This document shows positions 28,793-39,732 of a stretch of DNA of 64,000 bases, in pieces. The notes under the pieces are model-generated. The model was given only the letters and a program-made list of their open reading frames with translations. It was not told the DNA's origin and made no database searches. A program made the translations under genes and the position numbers. Source of the stretch: Bacillus methanolicus (GTDB taxonomy: Bacteria; Bacillota; Bacilli; Bacillales; Cytobacillaceae); assembly GCF_008764295.1 (NCBI RefSeq), contig NZ_VTQX01000007.1, positions 1 through 64,000 on the forward strand, in the 5' to 3' direction. Within the stretch, counting starts at the first letter, position 1. Each line of letters opens with the position of its first letter.

Positions 28793-29815
28793 ATGAGAGA
28801 CTTTGCAAAGCGTTTGTTAATTGCTGGGATTATGGCCTTTTTTATAAGCCTGTTATTTATAGGAGGAAAAAATATTCAAGCAGAGACAATAGATATAAAG
28901 GAAGCCGCAGCACATTGGATGTGGCCGGCGGATGGGATTGTAACCGATACATACGGAACACGGAATGGACAGCATAAAGGAATTGATATAGCAGGAGGAT
29001 TAGGAACACCGATTTATGTAGTAGATGAAGGAACGGTTAGTAGATCCTATTATTCAAGCTCATATGGTCATGTCGTATTTGTAAAACACCCAAATAATTT
29101 TGAAACGGTTTATGCCCATCTTAGGAAACGAAATGTAAGTGAGGGTCAGAGTGTTAAACAAGGGGACATTATTGGGGAAATGGGCAGCACGGGTCGTTCT
29201 TCAGGAGTACATCTACATTTCGAAATACATAAAAAAGAATGGACGGTTAATAAAGAGAACTCGCTCAACCCTGTAGCCATTCTTGGAGAAGTTGGTGTAG
29301 GAGAAACCGTTCAAGCAATGGTACAGCAAAAGGAGCATGTTGAGGTTGCAGGAGTGATGGAGGAAACGGATGCTATAGGCGAAGCAGATGAAGCTTTAAA
29401 TGAGGATATAGCAAAATATTTACTCACTGACGATTATCAATTATTAGTTAGTGAGGAAAAAGATTTGGAAGATGAGATAGAGAGTACGAAAAGCAAGGAA
29501 TATAAAGAGGAAGAAACGAAGGGTGTTATTCACGTCGTTCAAAGTGGAGATACTTTATGGGAATTAGCGGAAAAATACGAATCGTCCGTTGTTACGATTA
29601 TGGAATCGAACCAATTAGTAAATGATGTAATTCTTCCAGAGCAAGAATTAATCATTGAAGAACCCTCTGAAGAGCAATATATTGTTAAACAAGGGGATTC
29701 ATTAACTAGTATCGCAGAGGAAGTTCATTTATCAGTTGAAGAACTGATGGAGATCAATCATTTAAGCAGTGAAATAATTCAGCCACAGCAAATTTTAACG
29801 ATTAAGCAGCAATAA
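28793..29815 (+). CDS. M23 peptidase-like protein with two LysM domains
   Basis: A secreted, wall-bound protein of 340 residues. Signal or anchor segment 1-30; M23 (LytM) domain about 45-160 with the zinc residues His61 and Asp65 (HKGIDI) and HLHFE (His140, His142), so probably an active endopeptidase. Acidic linker 165-240, then LysM domains at about 244-288 and 295-338 for peptidoglycan binding. AAGGAGG ribosome site; own terminator. Lies between rsiX and serA; I know no B. subtilis gene at this place. A role in wall turnover or spore engulfment (SpoIIQ-like) is possible but unproven. Confidence 0.9.
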   Translation: MRDFAKRLLIAGIMAFFISLLFIGGKNIQAETIDIKEAAAHWMWPADGIVTDTYGTRNGQHKGIDIAGGLGTPIYVVDEGTVSRSYYSSSYGHVVFVKHPNNFETVYAHLRKRNVSEGQSVKQGDIIGEMGSTGRSSGVHLHFEIHKKEWTVNKENSLNPVAILGEVGVGETVQAMVQQKEHVEVAGVMEETDAIGEADEALNEDIAKYLLTDDYQLLVSEEKDLEDEIESTKSKEYKEEETKGVIHVVQSGDTLWELAEKYESSVVTIMESNQLVNDVILPEQELIIEEPSEEQYIVKQGDSLTSIAEEVHLSVEELMEINHLSSEIIQPQQILTIKQQ

Positions 29816-29818
29816 ACA

Positions 29819-29842
29819 ATCGGAGGAGTTTTTTCCTCCGAT
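29819..29842. terminator. Bidirectional terminator between the M23 gene and serA
   Basis: ATCGGAGG/CCTCCGAT with an 8-nt T-rich loop between the two convergent genes. Confidence 0.65.
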
Positions 29843-29860
29843 CGATAGATATGAATAAGT

Positions 29861-31435
29861 TTAAAGAGTAATTTGATTCATTAAAACGATGTCGTCTAGT
29901 TCAGATAGTAATTGGAGAGCGGTCGAGTCCAGTGGTTTGTCAAAAGACAGCACCATTATAGCTTCTCCACCTACTTCTTTTCGACCTACTTGCATAGTCG
30001 CAATATTGATGGCGAGATCACCTAATATTTTACCAACACGGCCAATGACACCGGGGCGATCCATATGTTGGATGTATAATAAATTTCCTTCTGGATGGAA
30101 ATCAATATTAAAGTCATTCATATGAACGATCCGCGGACCATAATGATCAATATAAGTACCTCTTAATGAAAATTGTCTATTTTCAATCTTGGCTGTAACG
30201 GTAATACAATTTGCATATCCAAAAGAGTTTGTTGAAATTTTCTCTCCGACGGTTATGCCTCGCTCCTTTGCGGTCAGCAGGGCATTTACTTCGTTGACAT
30301 GTACGTCAATACGGTTTTTAAAGAAACCAGATAATAGCGCTTTTGTTAAATATGAGGTTTCGAGTTCAGTGACGCTACCGGCGTAATTGATTGATAACTC
30401 CTCGATCCCTTCTTTTACACATTGTGATAAGATCGAGCCCAGCTGTTTTGATAAATGGTGAAACGGTTGAATCTTATCATAAATATCCTTAGACATTGCT
30501 GGAAGATTAATGGAATTTGTAACTGGACGATCTTCAAAATAGGTTCTTACTTCTTTAGCGACTTGTGTTGCCACATTTAATTGGGCTTCTTTCGTGGAAG
30601 CACCTAAATGTGGAGTGACGATGACATTATCAAATTTTAGAAGGGGATGCTCTCCAGGAGGCTCCTCTTCAAAAACATCCAAAGCAGCTCCACCAACATG
30701 GCCGTTTCCGAGATAGACAGCTAATGCCTGCTCATCGATTATGCCACCGCGGGCACAGTTAAGGAAATAGACCCCTTTTTTTGTTTTTTTAATGGCTGTT
30801 TCATTTATCAAGCCTTTTGTTTCTTTCGTAAGAGGAGTATGTACAGTAATGATATCCGCCTGTTCCAGTACTTGTTCAAGAGTACAGCTCTCAACATTAA
30901 TACTATGGGCTCTTTCTTTTGTAAGAAACGGATCAAAAACAAGCACTGTCATTCCAAATACTTTTGCGCGTTTTGCTATTTCTGTTCCAATTCTCCCTAA
31001 GCCTATAATTCCTAAAGCTTTCCCATTTAGTTCATTTCCAACGAAAGCATTCCTGTTCCATTCTAAATTTTTGACAGATGCGTGCGCTTGAGGGATGTTG
31101 CGAATTAATGAAGCCATCATTGCAAAAGTATGTTCAGCAGTTGAAATGGTGTTTCCGTCCGGTGCGTTGACGACAATAATTCCGCGTTTTGTTGCCGCGT
31201 TAACATCTATATTATCAACGCCTACTCCCGCTCGTGCAATGATTTTTAATTGAGGCATTTTTTTTAGGAGTTCTTCGGTTACTTTTGTAGCACTTCTTAC
31301 AAGTAAAGCATCGATTGTCTCTAATTCAACATCTGTGTCTGTTACTTTTTTTTCAATTACTTGAGCATCTGCATAGTCTAATAATGGCTGTAAGCCTTCT
31401 GCGTTAATCGCATCGGCTACTAAAACTCGATACAT
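29861..31435 (-). CDS. serA: D-3-phosphoglycerate dehydrogenase SerA
   Basis: First step of serine synthesis: oxidises 3-phosphoglycerate with NAD. Type I enzyme of 524 residues: substrate and NAD domains (1-315) with [15 protein letters not shown] near 144-158 and catalytic [12 protein letters not shown] near 280; an intervening domain 320-445; and a C-terminal ACT domain (about 450-524, [13 protein letters not shown]) for serine feedback. ATG chosen 7 nt after AGGAGA; an upstream TTG is unlikely. Monocistronic after the ppaC terminator. Confidence 0.96.
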   Translation of the reverse strand: MYRVLVADAINAEGLQPLLDYADAQVIEKKVTDTDVELETIDALLVRSATKVTEELLKKMPQLKIIARAGVGVDNIDVNAATKRGIIVVNAPDGNTISTAEHTFAMMASLIRNIPQAHASVKNLEWNRNAFVGNELNGKALGIIGLGRIGTEIAKRAKVFGMTVLVFDPFLTKERAHSINVESCTLEQVLEQADIITVHTPLTKETKGLINETAIKKTKKGVYFLNCARGGIIDEQALAVYLGNGHVGGAALDVFEEEPPGEHPLLKFDNVIVTPHLGASTKEAQLNVATQVAKEVRTYFEDRPVTNSINLPAMSKDIYDKIQPFHHLSKQLGSILSQCVKEGIEELSINYAGSVTELETSYLTKALLSGFFKNRIDVHVNEVNALLTAKERGITVGEKISTNSFGYANCITVTAKIENRQFSLRGTYIDHYGPRIVHMNDFNIDFHPEGNLLYIQHMDRPGVIGRVGKILGDLAINIATMQVGRKEVGGEAIMVLSFDKPLDSTALQLLSELDDIVLMNQITL

Positions 31436-31556
31436 TTGAACATCTCCTACCAATTATCAATTTTCTGATTATTTTACAAAACGAATATTAATCTGTCAAT
31501 GAGGAATTAATGTTCGTTATCATAAGAAAACGCTTACTTGGGGTATGTGTCACAAA

Positions 31557-31597
31557 TAAATAAGAATCGCAGGCAATAGCGTCTGCGATTCTTATTT
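31557..31597 (-). terminator. ppaC terminator
   Basis: AATAAGAATCGCAG pairs with CTGCGATTCTTATT (14 bp). It lies just after the minus-strand ppaC stop and before serA. Confidence 0.9.
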
Positions 31598-31604
31598 ATT
31601 TGAT

Positions 31605-32537
31605 TTATCTTTTATTAAATACATCCGTTAAAACAGGTACAATTTGTTTTTTGCGGGAAACAACCCCTTTTAATAAGGCGGTATGATTCTCTAATTTCAC
31701 ACCGTAGGCTTCTTCGACAGCATCAGCTGAGCGACCAAGAGCAATAGCAGTAGAATCACTATTTAATATGTCCGTGATGACAAAGACAAATAAATCTAAG
31801 CTCTTATCAGCGATGACAGCTTGAAGAGCCGATTCGATTTCAGCTTGCCTGGAGAGAACATCTTGGATATCCACAGTATTAACCTGAGCAACTTCAACTT
31901 TACTATTGCCCATTTGGAACTCTTTTGCATCGAGGGAGATGAGCTGTTCAACTGATTTTTTGCTTAAGTCAGCACCAGCTTTAAGCATGTCTAAACCATA
32001 TTTTTCTGGATTTACTCCTGCGATTTGAGCTAGTTCATGTGCCGCTTGAATGTCTTCATCTGTGCAAGTAGGAGATTTAAATAATAAAGAATCGGAAATA
32101 ATTGCCGATAGCATTAGTCCGGCTATATTTTTTTCAATTTCTACATTATTTTCTTTAAACAGTTTCTTCAGAATCGTCGCAGTACAACCGACTGGCTCAG
32201 CTCGATAGTAGAGCGGTTCACTTGTTTCAAAATTAGCTATTCTGTGGTGATCAATAACTTCTAAAACACGTACATCATTAATGTCGTCTGCACTCTGTTG
32301 TCGCTCGTTATGGTCGACTAAGATAACACTGCTTGCTTCAGCTGATACGGATTGAACAAATCGCGGAACTTCTTGCTCAAATGTTTTTAGAGCGAACTCA
32401 GTTTCTCCGTTAATCTCACCTAAGCGGATAGGCTCGGTATTCAAGCCAAGTTGATTTTTTAAGTAAGAATATGCAATGCTTGAGCAAATGGTATCCGTAT
32501 CCGGATTTTTGTGACCGAAAATAAGTATTTTATCCAT
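31605..32537 (-). CDS. ppaC: Manganese-dependent inorganic pyrophosphatase PpaC
   Basis: Family II pyrophosphatase, cleaving PPi to two phosphates and so driving biosynthetic reactions. DHH domain with GHKNPDTDT (residues 8-16), DHNERQ near 74 and DHH in EVIDHHRI near 97; C-terminal DHHA2 domain ending SRKKQIVP with the conserved Arg/Lys. 310 residues. Ribosome site GAAGGAG on the minus strand. Not linked to serA in B. subtilis, so the location is specific to this lineage. Confidence 0.95.
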   Translation of the reverse strand: MDKILIFGHKNPDTDTICSSIAYSYLKNQLGLNTEPIRLGEINGETEFALKTFEQEVPRFVQSVSAEASSVILVDHNERQQSADDINDVRVLEVIDHHRIANFETSEPLYYRAEPVGCTATILKKLFKENNVEIEKNIAGLMLSAIISDSLLFKSPTCTDEDIQAAHELAQIAGVNPEKYGLDMLKAGADLSKKSVEQLISLDAKEFQMGNSKVEVAQVNTVDIQDVLSRQAEIESALQAVIADKSLDLFVFVITDILNSDSTAIALGRSADAVEEAYGVKLENHTALLKGVVSRKKQIVPVLTDVFNKR

Positions 32538-32725
32538 TTTTATCTCCTTCTATATAAATGTTTATGTTTTTTTCTGAGGCGATAAAATGCCTATCTTTTT
32601 ATGAAATTACTATTATAATTTACCATAAAATCGGTGAAAATAACAAAAAATATCGAGCATAAGGTTAACTTCTTCACAAAGTTGCTTCAGTACGCTATAA
32701 TAATGGTGTAATTAAATATTGGTCT

Positions 32726-32901
32726 ATCTTCGGGGCAGGGTGTAATTCCCGACCGGCGGTAATGAGAGTTAGTCTCTGAGCCCGCGAGCCAATTATAAGC
32801 ATAAGTGAATTTAAGAAGTTTCTTCTTGAGCTTAACGAAATGCTTTGGCAGGATTTGGTGCAATTCCAAAGCCGACAGTATAGTCTGGATGGGAGAAGAT
32901 G
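32726..32901 (+). promoter_or_regulatory. FMN riboswitch (RFN element)
   Basis: Near-consensus RFN element: ATCTTCGGGGCAGGGTG at the 5' end, TTCCCGACCGGCGGT, AGCCCGCGAGC, GCAGGATTTGGTG, TTCCAAAGCCGACAGTA and the closing GGGAGAAGAT. P1 pairs ATCTTC with GAAGAT. The insert between P3 and P5 is long (about 45 nt). It controls ribU downstream through the terminator at 32962. Confidence 0.97.
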
Positions 32902-32961
32902 GAGGTTCTGCAAGCGTTCAAATTTGCTAGTTTGAATGTTTATTAAGCGTGCCGTTTTATT

Positions 32962-32994
32962 CTCCCTCAAGTAAACTTGGGGGAGTTTGTTTTT
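32962..32994 (+). terminator. Riboswitch-controlled terminator before ribU
   Basis: CTCCCTCAAGT pairs with ACTTGGGGGAG around a 2-nt loop, followed by TTTGTTTTT. It lies 60 nt after the FMN aptamer, as in transcription-terminating RFN leaders. The next 257 nt up to ribU contain no recognised element. Confidence 0.88.
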
Positions 32995-33251
32995 GGAGGG
33001 AATATTCAAGATGTAAAACATCTAGCCATTTCGAAATAATGCGATAAAAACGAGCATTAATCCATAGATTTTTTCACTGGAGTTTATCTTCCAGAAGAAC
33101 GAATTGGTTGTGCATTTTTTCACTTTATTTATTGAGAAATGGATTCAACTAGGTTGTGAGCATCTTGTTGTTCTTTATCAATGGGTATAGCTTAATAACG
33201 CTGAACCTTTCTTCTTTAGGAGAGATGGATCCCTTAAAAGGAGAGAGGAAA

Positions 33252-33830
33252 ATGAAGAAGTACGACATCAAAGCTTTAGTTTCAATCGGAATGTTAAGTA
33301 GTATCGGATTTGTTCTGATGCTTCTAAACTTTCCATTACCACCTTTTCCAAAATTTTTAATGGTCGATTTTAGTGATATTCCAGCTTTAATCGCTGCATT
33401 GATTTTTGGACCAGTTGCTGGGATATTGGTTGAATTATTTAAAAATGTATTGGATTATATTTTGACAAGCAGTGATACCGGTATTCCAGTTGGCCATTTT
33501 TCAAATTTCGTGGCAGGAGTTCTATTCGTCATTCCAACATACTATATTTATGAAAAATTAAAAACGAAAAAAGGAATGACCTACGCATTAATTGTTGGAA
33601 CGATATTGATGGCTGTTGTCATGAGTGTATTAAATTACTTTGTTATCCTACCAGCCTATACAATGTTTATGGGGTTCCCGGCAATGTCCGGTGAGGAAAC
33701 AAGGCAAATGATTGTCGCCGGTATACTTCCATTCAATATTGTTAAAGGGATTTTAATATCAATCGTTTTTATGCTTCTCTTTACTAGAATGAGTACTTGG
33801 ATTGGAAAGCAGAGAGCATATCGAATATAA
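33252..33830 (+). CDS. ribU: Riboflavin ECF transporter S component RibU
   Basis: A 192-residue membrane protein with six spans. It binds riboflavin and works with the shared ECF energising module, which is encoded elsewhere. Conserved FPKFLMVDFSDIPALIAALIFGP near 34-56 and GIPVGHFSNFVAG near 78-90. Start at the ATG after AAAGGAGAGAGG. Controlled by the FMN riboswitch upstream: it is switched off when FMN is plentiful. Confidence 0.96.
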   Translation: MKKYDIKALVSIGMLSSIGFVLMLLNFPLPPFPKFLMVDFSDIPALIAALIFGPVAGILVELFKNVLDYILTSSDTGIPVGHFSNFVAGVLFVIPTYYIYEKLKTKKGMTYALIVGTILMAVVMSVLNYFVILPAYTMFMGFPAMSGEETRQMIVAGILPFNIVKGILISIVFMLLFTRMSTWIGKQRAYRI

Positions 33831-33868
33831 ATAAAAAATAACAGAGAAAAGCTCATGCCTTTAAAAGA

Positions 33869-33905
33869 AAAACTCCTCTCACAAAAAAGAGAGGAGTTTT
33901 TCTTT
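33869..33905 (+). terminator. ribU terminator
   Basis: AAAACTCCTCTC/GAGAGGAGTTTT with an 8-nt loop and a T tail. The 200 nt between it and fer hold a decayed-looking hydrophobic frame on the minus strand that cannot be assigned. Confidence 0.92.
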
Positions 33906-34114
33906 TGTTTCCGAAATATCGATTGCTTCGATGAAACACTCTTTCAAGTGGTTAATCTGATCGGTGCAAGTAGCCAAAGCCTAACAAACTTTAGATATTT
34001 ACTGCTTACGATTAGTCGGCCAAGAATTGCTATCACAATTAAGGCTTCCTATATCGAAAGGACAGCCCCTTCTAGTTAGAAACGGCACGAGTTGACCCTT
34101 GCGCTTGCTTACTT

Positions 34115-34390
<276 letters not shown>

Positions 34391-34655
34391 TTATTTTCAT
34401 ACATTTCATAAAAGCTTCTGAAACGTATTCCCTCATTCTTTATTGTAAAACTGTATGAGTAACATTTCAATAAAAAAATAATGAGAATGCTTATCATAAC
34501 AACGTTTTGGAACGGAATAGGAGCCTTTATTTCATTTTCATGTTAAAATAAATAGGGAAACACGTCGAATTATGATATATAAGAATACCGTTAAAAACGT
34601 GTTGTTGCTCTCTCGTGAGGAACTTTTTTTCAAAATATAGTAATAGGGTGATAGG

Positions 34656-35717
34656 ATGCCAACTCGATTTATATATTTTGTTGTTCTTTTCTGTTTACAT
34701 AAAATAAATGACGAGAGAACTATATACTCTTTATATCATCTCCTATCTGGAAAGAAATCTTTCCAGACGATACAAGATGCCCATCTTTTCCAAATTGCGC
34801 AATTTTATAAAACATGTGATTTCTTAACAAGAAAGCAATTTGATGAGATCATTGAGGAGCTTGAAAAACAAAATTTAGTTACGGCAACGAATGAGCAGTA
34901 TTATAAGCTTACAAGAGATGGTTTAACCTATATGAAAAAAGAGTCTGAAAATCATCCGTTTTTATCCTATTTGAACGGTTGGGATTACCAATACGCTAAT
35001 ATCTTTTGGCAGAGGATCTCGTTATTGGTTCAAGTAACTTCACATTTGGCTAACCAAGATCGAAATTATATTCCCATCCAGCGAAAGAAACCTTTGCTCA
35101 AATGGTTGAAAAATTATCTTCTCCATAATCGATTTAATCGCAAAGAACTTAGCGATCGCTTATATCATGAGCTCATTCATGTTTTGGAAGATTGCCGAGA
35201 AATCGATCCAAGTGTTTTTGTCATTCGTTTAACTGGATTTGAGACAATTGGTTTGACAGAAAAACAGGCATGTGAGTCCTTAAAAATAGAGCAAACCCTG
35301 TATCATTTTCAATTTCAGGCATTGTTACATTATATTTTGTTTAGAATTCAAAAAGAACCGAAAACATTCATGTTGTTAGCATCGCTTATAACAGATATTG
35401 AAACAAATCTTCTTTTAACAGATACAAGTAAGAAAACGTTGGTACTCTTAAATAAAGGATTTTCACTCGAACAAATCGCTCAAATCAGAAAATTGAAAGT
35501 TAGTACAATACAGGATCATATTGTTGAACTTGCCCTGCAAATGAATTCATTTCAAATTGAACCGTTTGTAGGGAAGGAAAAAATAAAACTGATTACGGCT
35601 GCGCATAAACAGGCAACTTCTAAACAATTGAAACAGATCCGTGAATTGGTTCCAGAAGCAACCTATTTTCAAATCCGATTAGTTTTGACTAGGCTTGGTG
35701 AAGATAATGAATTTTGA
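34656..35717 (+). CDS. ypbB: YpbB, helix-turn-helix partner of RecQ
   Basis: A 353-residue protein of the YpbB family. A C-terminal helicase-type helix-turn-helix domain ([29 protein letters not shown], about 264-292) of the kind often found at the end of RecQ enzymes; the N-terminal two thirds are helical and basic. It precedes and overlaps recQ by 11 nt. The following RecQ lacks an HRDC/HTH tail, so YpbB may supply that function in trans. This is inferred. Confidence 0.88.
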   Translation: MPTRFIYFVVLFCLHKINDERTIYSLYHLLSGKKSFQTIQDAHLFQIAQFYKTCDFLTRKQFDEIIEELEKQNLVTATNEQYYKLTRDGLTYMKKESENHPFLSYLNGWDYQYANIFWQRISLLVQVTSHLANQDRNYIPIQRKKPLLKWLKNYLLHNRFNRKELSDRLYHELIHVLEDCREIDPSVFVIRLTGFETIGLTEKQACESLKIEQTLYHFQFQALLHYILFRIQKEPKTFMLLASLITDIETNLLLTDTSKKTLVLLNKGFSLEQIAQIRKLKVSTIQDHIVELALQMNSFQIEPFVGKEKIKLITAAHKQATSKQLKQIRELVPEATYFQIRLVLTRLGEDNEF

Positions 35718-37185
35718 GCTAGAGAAAAAATTGCAGGAACATTTCAGCTTTTCTGCGTTTCGCCCCGGACAGAAAGAGGTTGTGTCATCTGTACTAAATA
35801 AGAAAAATACGATTGCTGTTTTACCTACTGGCACAGGGAAGTCATTGTGCTATCAGCTTCCAGGATATGTACTTTCAGGTATCGTTGTGATCATTTCACC
35901 ACTTTTGTCGCTCATGCAAGATCAGGTCGAGCAAATGCATATGCAAGGAGAAAAAAGAGTAATAGCGCTCAATTCATTTTTAACTGGCGCAGACAGAAGC
36001 AAAGCTTTACGTCAGCTAAACAAATATAAATTTATTTACATTTCCCCTGAAATGTTAAACCTTGATGAAATAAAACAAAGGTTGCAAGGCTTGCCGATTT
36101 CTTTGTTTGTGATCGACGAAGCTCATTGTATTTCACAATGGGGATATGATTTTCGTCCAGATTATATGAAGCTGGGAACAATAAGAGAGCAACTTGGTAA
36201 TCCACTTACATTAGCTTTGACAGCAACAGCTACGAAAGAAGTAGTTACAGATATTGCCCAAGTATTAAAACTAACTTCTTGGGATGAACATATTTTTTCA
36301 ATGGATCGTCCCAATATTGCGATTAAGGTAGAGCAAGTGGCTGCTCCTGAGGAAAAGGAACATCACCTGATAAAGTTGCTTTCGTCTCTTCAAGGACCAG
36401 GTATTATTTATTTTTCCAGTCGCAAAAAGGCAGAAGCGCTAGTTGAACGATTAAAGGCAGATGGTTTTCATAAAGTTATGGCTTATCATGGGGGAATCGA
36501 TCAGGAAAGCCGTATCCTTATTCAACAGCAATTTATCCATGGACAACTCGATTTAATTTGTGCAACCAGTGCATTCGGTATGGGTGTAAATAAAGAAGAC
36601 ATCCGCTTTGTCATTCACTATCACATGCCCTTGCAAATGGAATCTTATATACAAGAAATTGGTCGTGCTGGTCGAGATGGAAAAAAAAGCTTAGCGATAT
36701 TACTATATTCACCAGGAGATGAGGCACTATCCTATCACTTGGTGGAAAATGAACTTCCAAATGTGGTTCAGATTGATTGGATTAGCCAATGGATGAAATC
36801 GAAGAACCGAAGTGAAGAAGAAATGCGGGCACTTGTTGGGTTAAATGATATTCAATGGCGCTTAATAAGTGATTTCTTTGAAAATCTTGAAAACACCGGT
36901 GCTTTGGACTCGTCAATAGAGAAGTTCAAGCTCTTTGTTGAAGAGAGAACGCGACTAAAAAGAAAAAAGATTGAGGAAATCAAGAATTGGATACACTCTT
37001 GCCAATGCCGAAGAGAAAATATCTTGAATTATTTTGGTGAAAAAAAGAAAAGAACGATTAAGGATTGCTGTGATGTGTGTGGCATCAATTTAGACCAGTT
37101 TCAAAAAAGAGATGAAGATGCGGCCAATTTTTCTTTCTCATTTGATTGGAGAGCCTATTTATCCAGCATTTTATTAAAAGGGTGA
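35707..37185 (+). CDS. recQ: ATP-dependent DNA helicase RecQ (short type)
   Basis: 3'-5' helicase that unwinds DNA at stalled forks and in recombination. 492 residues: Walker [10 protein letters not shown] near 43-51, [10 protein letters not shown] near 138, helicase motif V and VI stretch [18 protein letters not shown] ... [10 protein letters not shown] near 298-327, and a C-terminal zinc-binding region with CQC (near 438) and CCDVCG (near 459). The HRDC domain of longer RecQ proteins is absent. The ATG was chosen; a TTG 12 nt upstream is possible. Confidence 0.94.
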   Translation: MNFELEKKLQEHFSFSAFRPGQKEVVSSVLNKKNTIAVLPTGTGKSLCYQLPGYVLSGIVVIISPLLSLMQDQVEQMHMQGEKRVIALNSFLTGADRSKALRQLNKYKFIYISPEMLNLDEIKQRLQGLPISLFVIDEAHCISQWGYDFRPDYMKLGTIREQLGNPLTLALTATATKEVVTDIAQVLKLTSWDEHIFSMDRPNIAIKVEQVAAPEEKEHHLIKLLSSLQGPGIIYFSSRKKAEALVERLKADGFHKVMAYHGGIDQESRILIQQQFIHGQLDLICATSAFGMGVNKEDIRFVIHYHMPLQMESYIQEIGRAGRDGKKSLAILLYSPGDEALSYHLVENELPNVVQIDWISQWMKSKNRSEEEMRALVGLNDIQWRLISDFFENLENTGALDSSIEKFKLFVEERTRLKRKKIEEIKNWIHSCQCRRENILNYFGEKKKRTIKDCCDVCGINLDQFQKRDEDAANFSFSFDWRAYLSSILLKG

Positions 37186-37195
37186 GCGTGTAAAC

Positions 37196-37798
37196 ATGAA
37201 AAATAAATATACGGAAATAGTTCAGGAGTTAAGCGATCGGGAAATCACGTTTCACCTAATAGCAACCCAAGTACTGCTACTAGTAATGGCGCTAGTAATA
37301 GGGTTTTTTTTGTTTGATGATTTTTCATCATTTTGGGAGTTGTTTATTTGGGATGATAAGAAAATTTGGTATGTTGGCGTTGGGGCTGGATTAGCCATTG
37401 TCGCATTGGACCTCCTGCTGATGAAGGTGCTGCCACCTTCCTATTATGACGATGGCGGCTTGAATAAGCGAATGTTTAAAAATAGAACTGTGTGGCAAAT
37501 TGCCGGAATTGCTGCAATGGTTGCAGTCAGTGAAGAAATATTATTTAGAGGTGTGCTCCAAACCCATTTTGGACTAGTTGTCACAAGTCTTTTGTTTGCA
37601 TTAATTCATTACCGATACTTGTTTAACAAATTTCTTTTCGTAAATATTTTACTTCTTAGTTTTTTTATTGGTTACATTTATATGATGACAGAGAATTTGC
37701 TTGTCACGATTGTTTTGCATTTTATTGTTGATTTTTTATTAGGATTAGCCGTTCGCAACGATAAACAACCACCTCATGAACAGGAGGGAATGATATGA
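37196..37798 (+). CDS. ypbD: CPBP-family intramembrane protease YpbD
   Basis: A 200-residue polytopic membrane protein with the CPBP (Abi) motifs EEILFRGVLQ near 118-127, a conserved His in ALIHYRY near 140 and a third motif HFIVDFLLG near 180. Probably cleaves or processes membrane substrates; the substrate is unknown. 10 nt after recQ, overlapping ypbE by 4 nt (ATGA type). Confidence 0.9.
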   Translation: MKNKYTEIVQELSDREITFHLIATQVLLLVMALVIGFFLFDDFSSFWELFIWDDKKIWYVGVGAGLAIVALDLLLMKVLPPSYYDDGGLNKRMFKNRTVWQIAGIAAMVAVSEEILFRGVLQTHFGLVVTSLLFALIHYRYLFNKFLFVNILLLSFFIGYIYMMTENLLVTIVLHFIVDFLLGLAVRNDKQPPHEQEGMI

Positions 37799-38448
37799 AT
37801 AAAGAAGAGCCGTACCGTGATCAGGCGGAACGTTTAAGAAAGAGAATTAGTAAAAAAGAGGAATCTGAAACGATTAATGATTCATCGCAGGAACTGCCGC
37901 CAAGAAGCAGGGTTCATTATCAAAAGGCAAAAAGAACAAAGGTGAAGTTAAAATATCCTCTGATTCGATTATTAGCTATTTTTTTCATTCTCCTACCAAT
38001 TGTGAGCTTTAGCATTTATTCTATTAATGAAAGCAAATCGAATCGTTCTGCATCTGTTGATCATCCTTTAGCAGGAAATATTGAGGCGGTTGATGTTAAA
38101 AATGATGAGCCAAGCGAACAGGGAATGGAAGAAGAACGAACGGGTGTTGACCTCGATGAAGATTTGCCGGAAATAGAAGAAGATGAAGTAGTTGGGGAGC
38201 CAGAATCGGAAAAAGTTGAACCGGTGAAGGTGGATAGTACGCTTCCAGAGAAGGAATCTCCTAATGATAAAGCACCTGTGAAAGAAGAGATTATTTACCA
38301 TACAGTACAAACTGGAGAAACGCTCTTCCGAATTTCAATGAAATATTATCAATCACAATCAGGAATTGAAATCATTAGAGAAGCAAATGGGATCCAAGGA
38401 AATGAGATCCGGATTGGACAAACTTTGAAAATACCGATAGAACAGTAG
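37795..38448 (+). CDS. ypbE: LysM membrane protein YpbE
   Basis: A 217-residue type II membrane protein. It has a cytoplasmic charged N-terminus (1-55), one span about 58-80, an acidic Pro/Glu-rich linker (90-165) and a C-terminal LysM domain (about 170-216, HTVQTGETLFRISMKYY) for peptidoglycan binding. Its start overlaps the ypbD stop. Function unknown. Confidence 0.9.
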   Translation: MNKEEPYRDQAERLRKRISKKEESETINDSSQELPPRSRVHYQKAKRTKVKLKYPLIRLLAIFFILLPIVSFSIYSINESKSNRSASVDHPLAGNIEAVDVKNDEPSEQGMEEERTGVDLDEDLPEIEEDEVVGEPESEKVEPVKVDSTLPEKESPNDKAPVKEEIIYHTVQTGETLFRISMKYYQSQSGIEIIREANGIQGNEIRIGQTLKIPIEQ

Positions 38449-38453
38449 GGATT

Positions 38454-38494
38454 AAAGACGATGTTATGGTTGAAGTAACATCGTCTTTTTTTGT
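38454..38494 (+). terminator. Terminator of ypbB-recQ-ypbD-ypbE
   Basis: AAAGACGATGTTA/TAACATCGTCTTT with a T tail, 6 nt after the ypbE stop. Confidence 0.92.
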
Positions 38495-38620
38495 TTAGCA
38501 GTGAGCTAAATATCAATAGATCAATATAATCGCTATGTTTTAAATCATAACTAGAAGGACAAGATCATATATTTTTATAAATAGCATGACGAGGAATTGT
38601 TTAGAATGGGGAGGAAGTTA

Positions 38621-39079
38621 ATGGAAACATCGATTAAAATGCTTGATGAGAGAACCGATAAGGCAACGAAGCAAATGCTCCAAAAGGTAGTGGAGCGAAA
38701 AAGAAAATTTGATGCTTTTACATTCAGGCATTTCCTTGTTATTTGGTTAACGATATTTTCAGCTTTTATCTACCTCTTCATCTTATATAAAACGTTGGTA
38801 ATCCCGTATTCGTATTCCTTTGCAGCCATGTTTTCAGCATTTCTGGCTCAGACCTATAATTTGTACGCCCTTATTTTTATTTTTGGATTGTACGGTTTGA
38901 TGAATTTGTTAAAAGAGAAGAAGGATAAGGCGGAAAAGGAATACCATGCGTTGCGTTGTGAAATTATTGATAAGAGCAAGGATCTATGGAAACAGGAGGA
39001 CGCGTGGAGAAATCGTCATCTTGTTTTTGAAATGATGAAAAAGAATTACGATATCAATCTTTATCATGAAAATAAATAA
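38621..39079 (+). CDS. ypbF: Membrane protein YpbF
   Basis: A 152-residue protein of the YpbF family. It has a charged N-terminus, two membrane spans (about 40-62 and 72-98) and a long charged, probably coiled C-terminal tail. The ATG after GGGGAGG was chosen. Function unknown. Confidence 0.82.
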   Translation: METSIKMLDERTDKATKQMLQKVVERKRKFDAFTFRHFLVIWLTIFSAFIYLFILYKTLVIPYSYSFAAMFSAFLAQTYNLYALIFIFGLYGLMNLLKEKKDKAEKEYHALRCEIIDKSKDLWKQEDAWRNRHLVFEMMKKNYDINLYHENK

Positions 39080-39097
39080 ACACTTATCCAAGGGTAA

Positions 39098-39122
39098 GAG
39101 GCAGGGATTTTGCCGCTGCCTC
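39098..39122. terminator. Hairpin between convergent ypbF and cotJC
   Basis: GAGGCAG/CTGCCTC with an 11-nt loop. It lies between the two stop codons and may serve both genes; T runs are weak. Confidence 0.55.
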
Positions 39123-39128
39123 GAAAGA

Positions 39129-39698
39129 TTAAAAGAATTTCTTTTTATCGCGCTCGTCTTTGAGAATTTCGACAGCTTCTCTGAAACGTTGAGAATGGAC
39201 AATTTCTCGTTCTCTTAAAAACCTCAATCCATCATTTAAATCCGGGTCATCGCTCACATTAATGATCCATTGGTAAGTGGCTCGCGCTTTTTCTTCAGCG
39301 GCGATATCTTCATATAGATCTGCAATTGGGTCTCCCTTTGCTTGAATATAGCTAGAAGTCCATGGAACTCCAGCAGCATTGTGATAAAAGAGGGCATTAT
39401 CATGATTGACATAGTGGTCACCAAGTCCAGCAGCTTTCATTTGTTCAGGAGTCGCATCTTTCGTAAGTTTATAAATCATGGTAGCAATCATTTCTAAATG
39501 GGCAAACTCTTCTGTGCCAATGTCCGTAAGTAAACCGATTACTTTGTCTGGAATCGAGTAGCGCTGATTTAAATACCTGAGTGCGGCAGATAATTCTCCA
39601 TCTGCCCCCCCATACTGTTCAATAAGAAATTTGGCGAGCATTGGATTACATGTGCTGACTTTAACAGGGTATTGGAGCTTTTTTTCATAGATCCACAT
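39129..39698 (-). CDS. cotJC: Spore coat protein CotJC (manganese catalase family)
   Basis: A 189-residue ferritin-fold protein of the Mn-catalase superfamily, found in the inner spore coat. Iron/manganese ligands are expected from the Glu and His residues in IGTEEFAHLEMIA (about 64-76), EDIAAEEKARATYQW (about 130-144) and REREIVHSQRF (about 165-175), all present. Third gene of cotJABC; ribosome site AGGAGGG. In B. subtilis cotJ lies elsewhere. Confidence 0.95.
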   Translation of the reverse strand: MWIYEKKLQYPVKVSTCNPMLAKFLIEQYGGADGELSAALRYLNQRYSIPDKVIGLLTDIGTEEFAHLEMIATMIYKLTKDATPEQMKAAGLGDHYVNHDNALFYHNAAGVPWTSSYIQAKGDPIADLYEDIAAEEKARATYQWIINVSDDPDLNDGLRFLREREIVHSQRFREAVEILKDERDKKKFF

Positions 39699-39732
39699 AT
39701 TCTATCCCTCCTATTTTTCAAGTGTTGAAGTT

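Noticed and set aside
33906-34110. Hydrophobic frame on the minus strand between ribU and fer
   Set aside because: Interrupted by stops and not similar to any family that I know; it may be a decayed gene but the evidence is insufficient.
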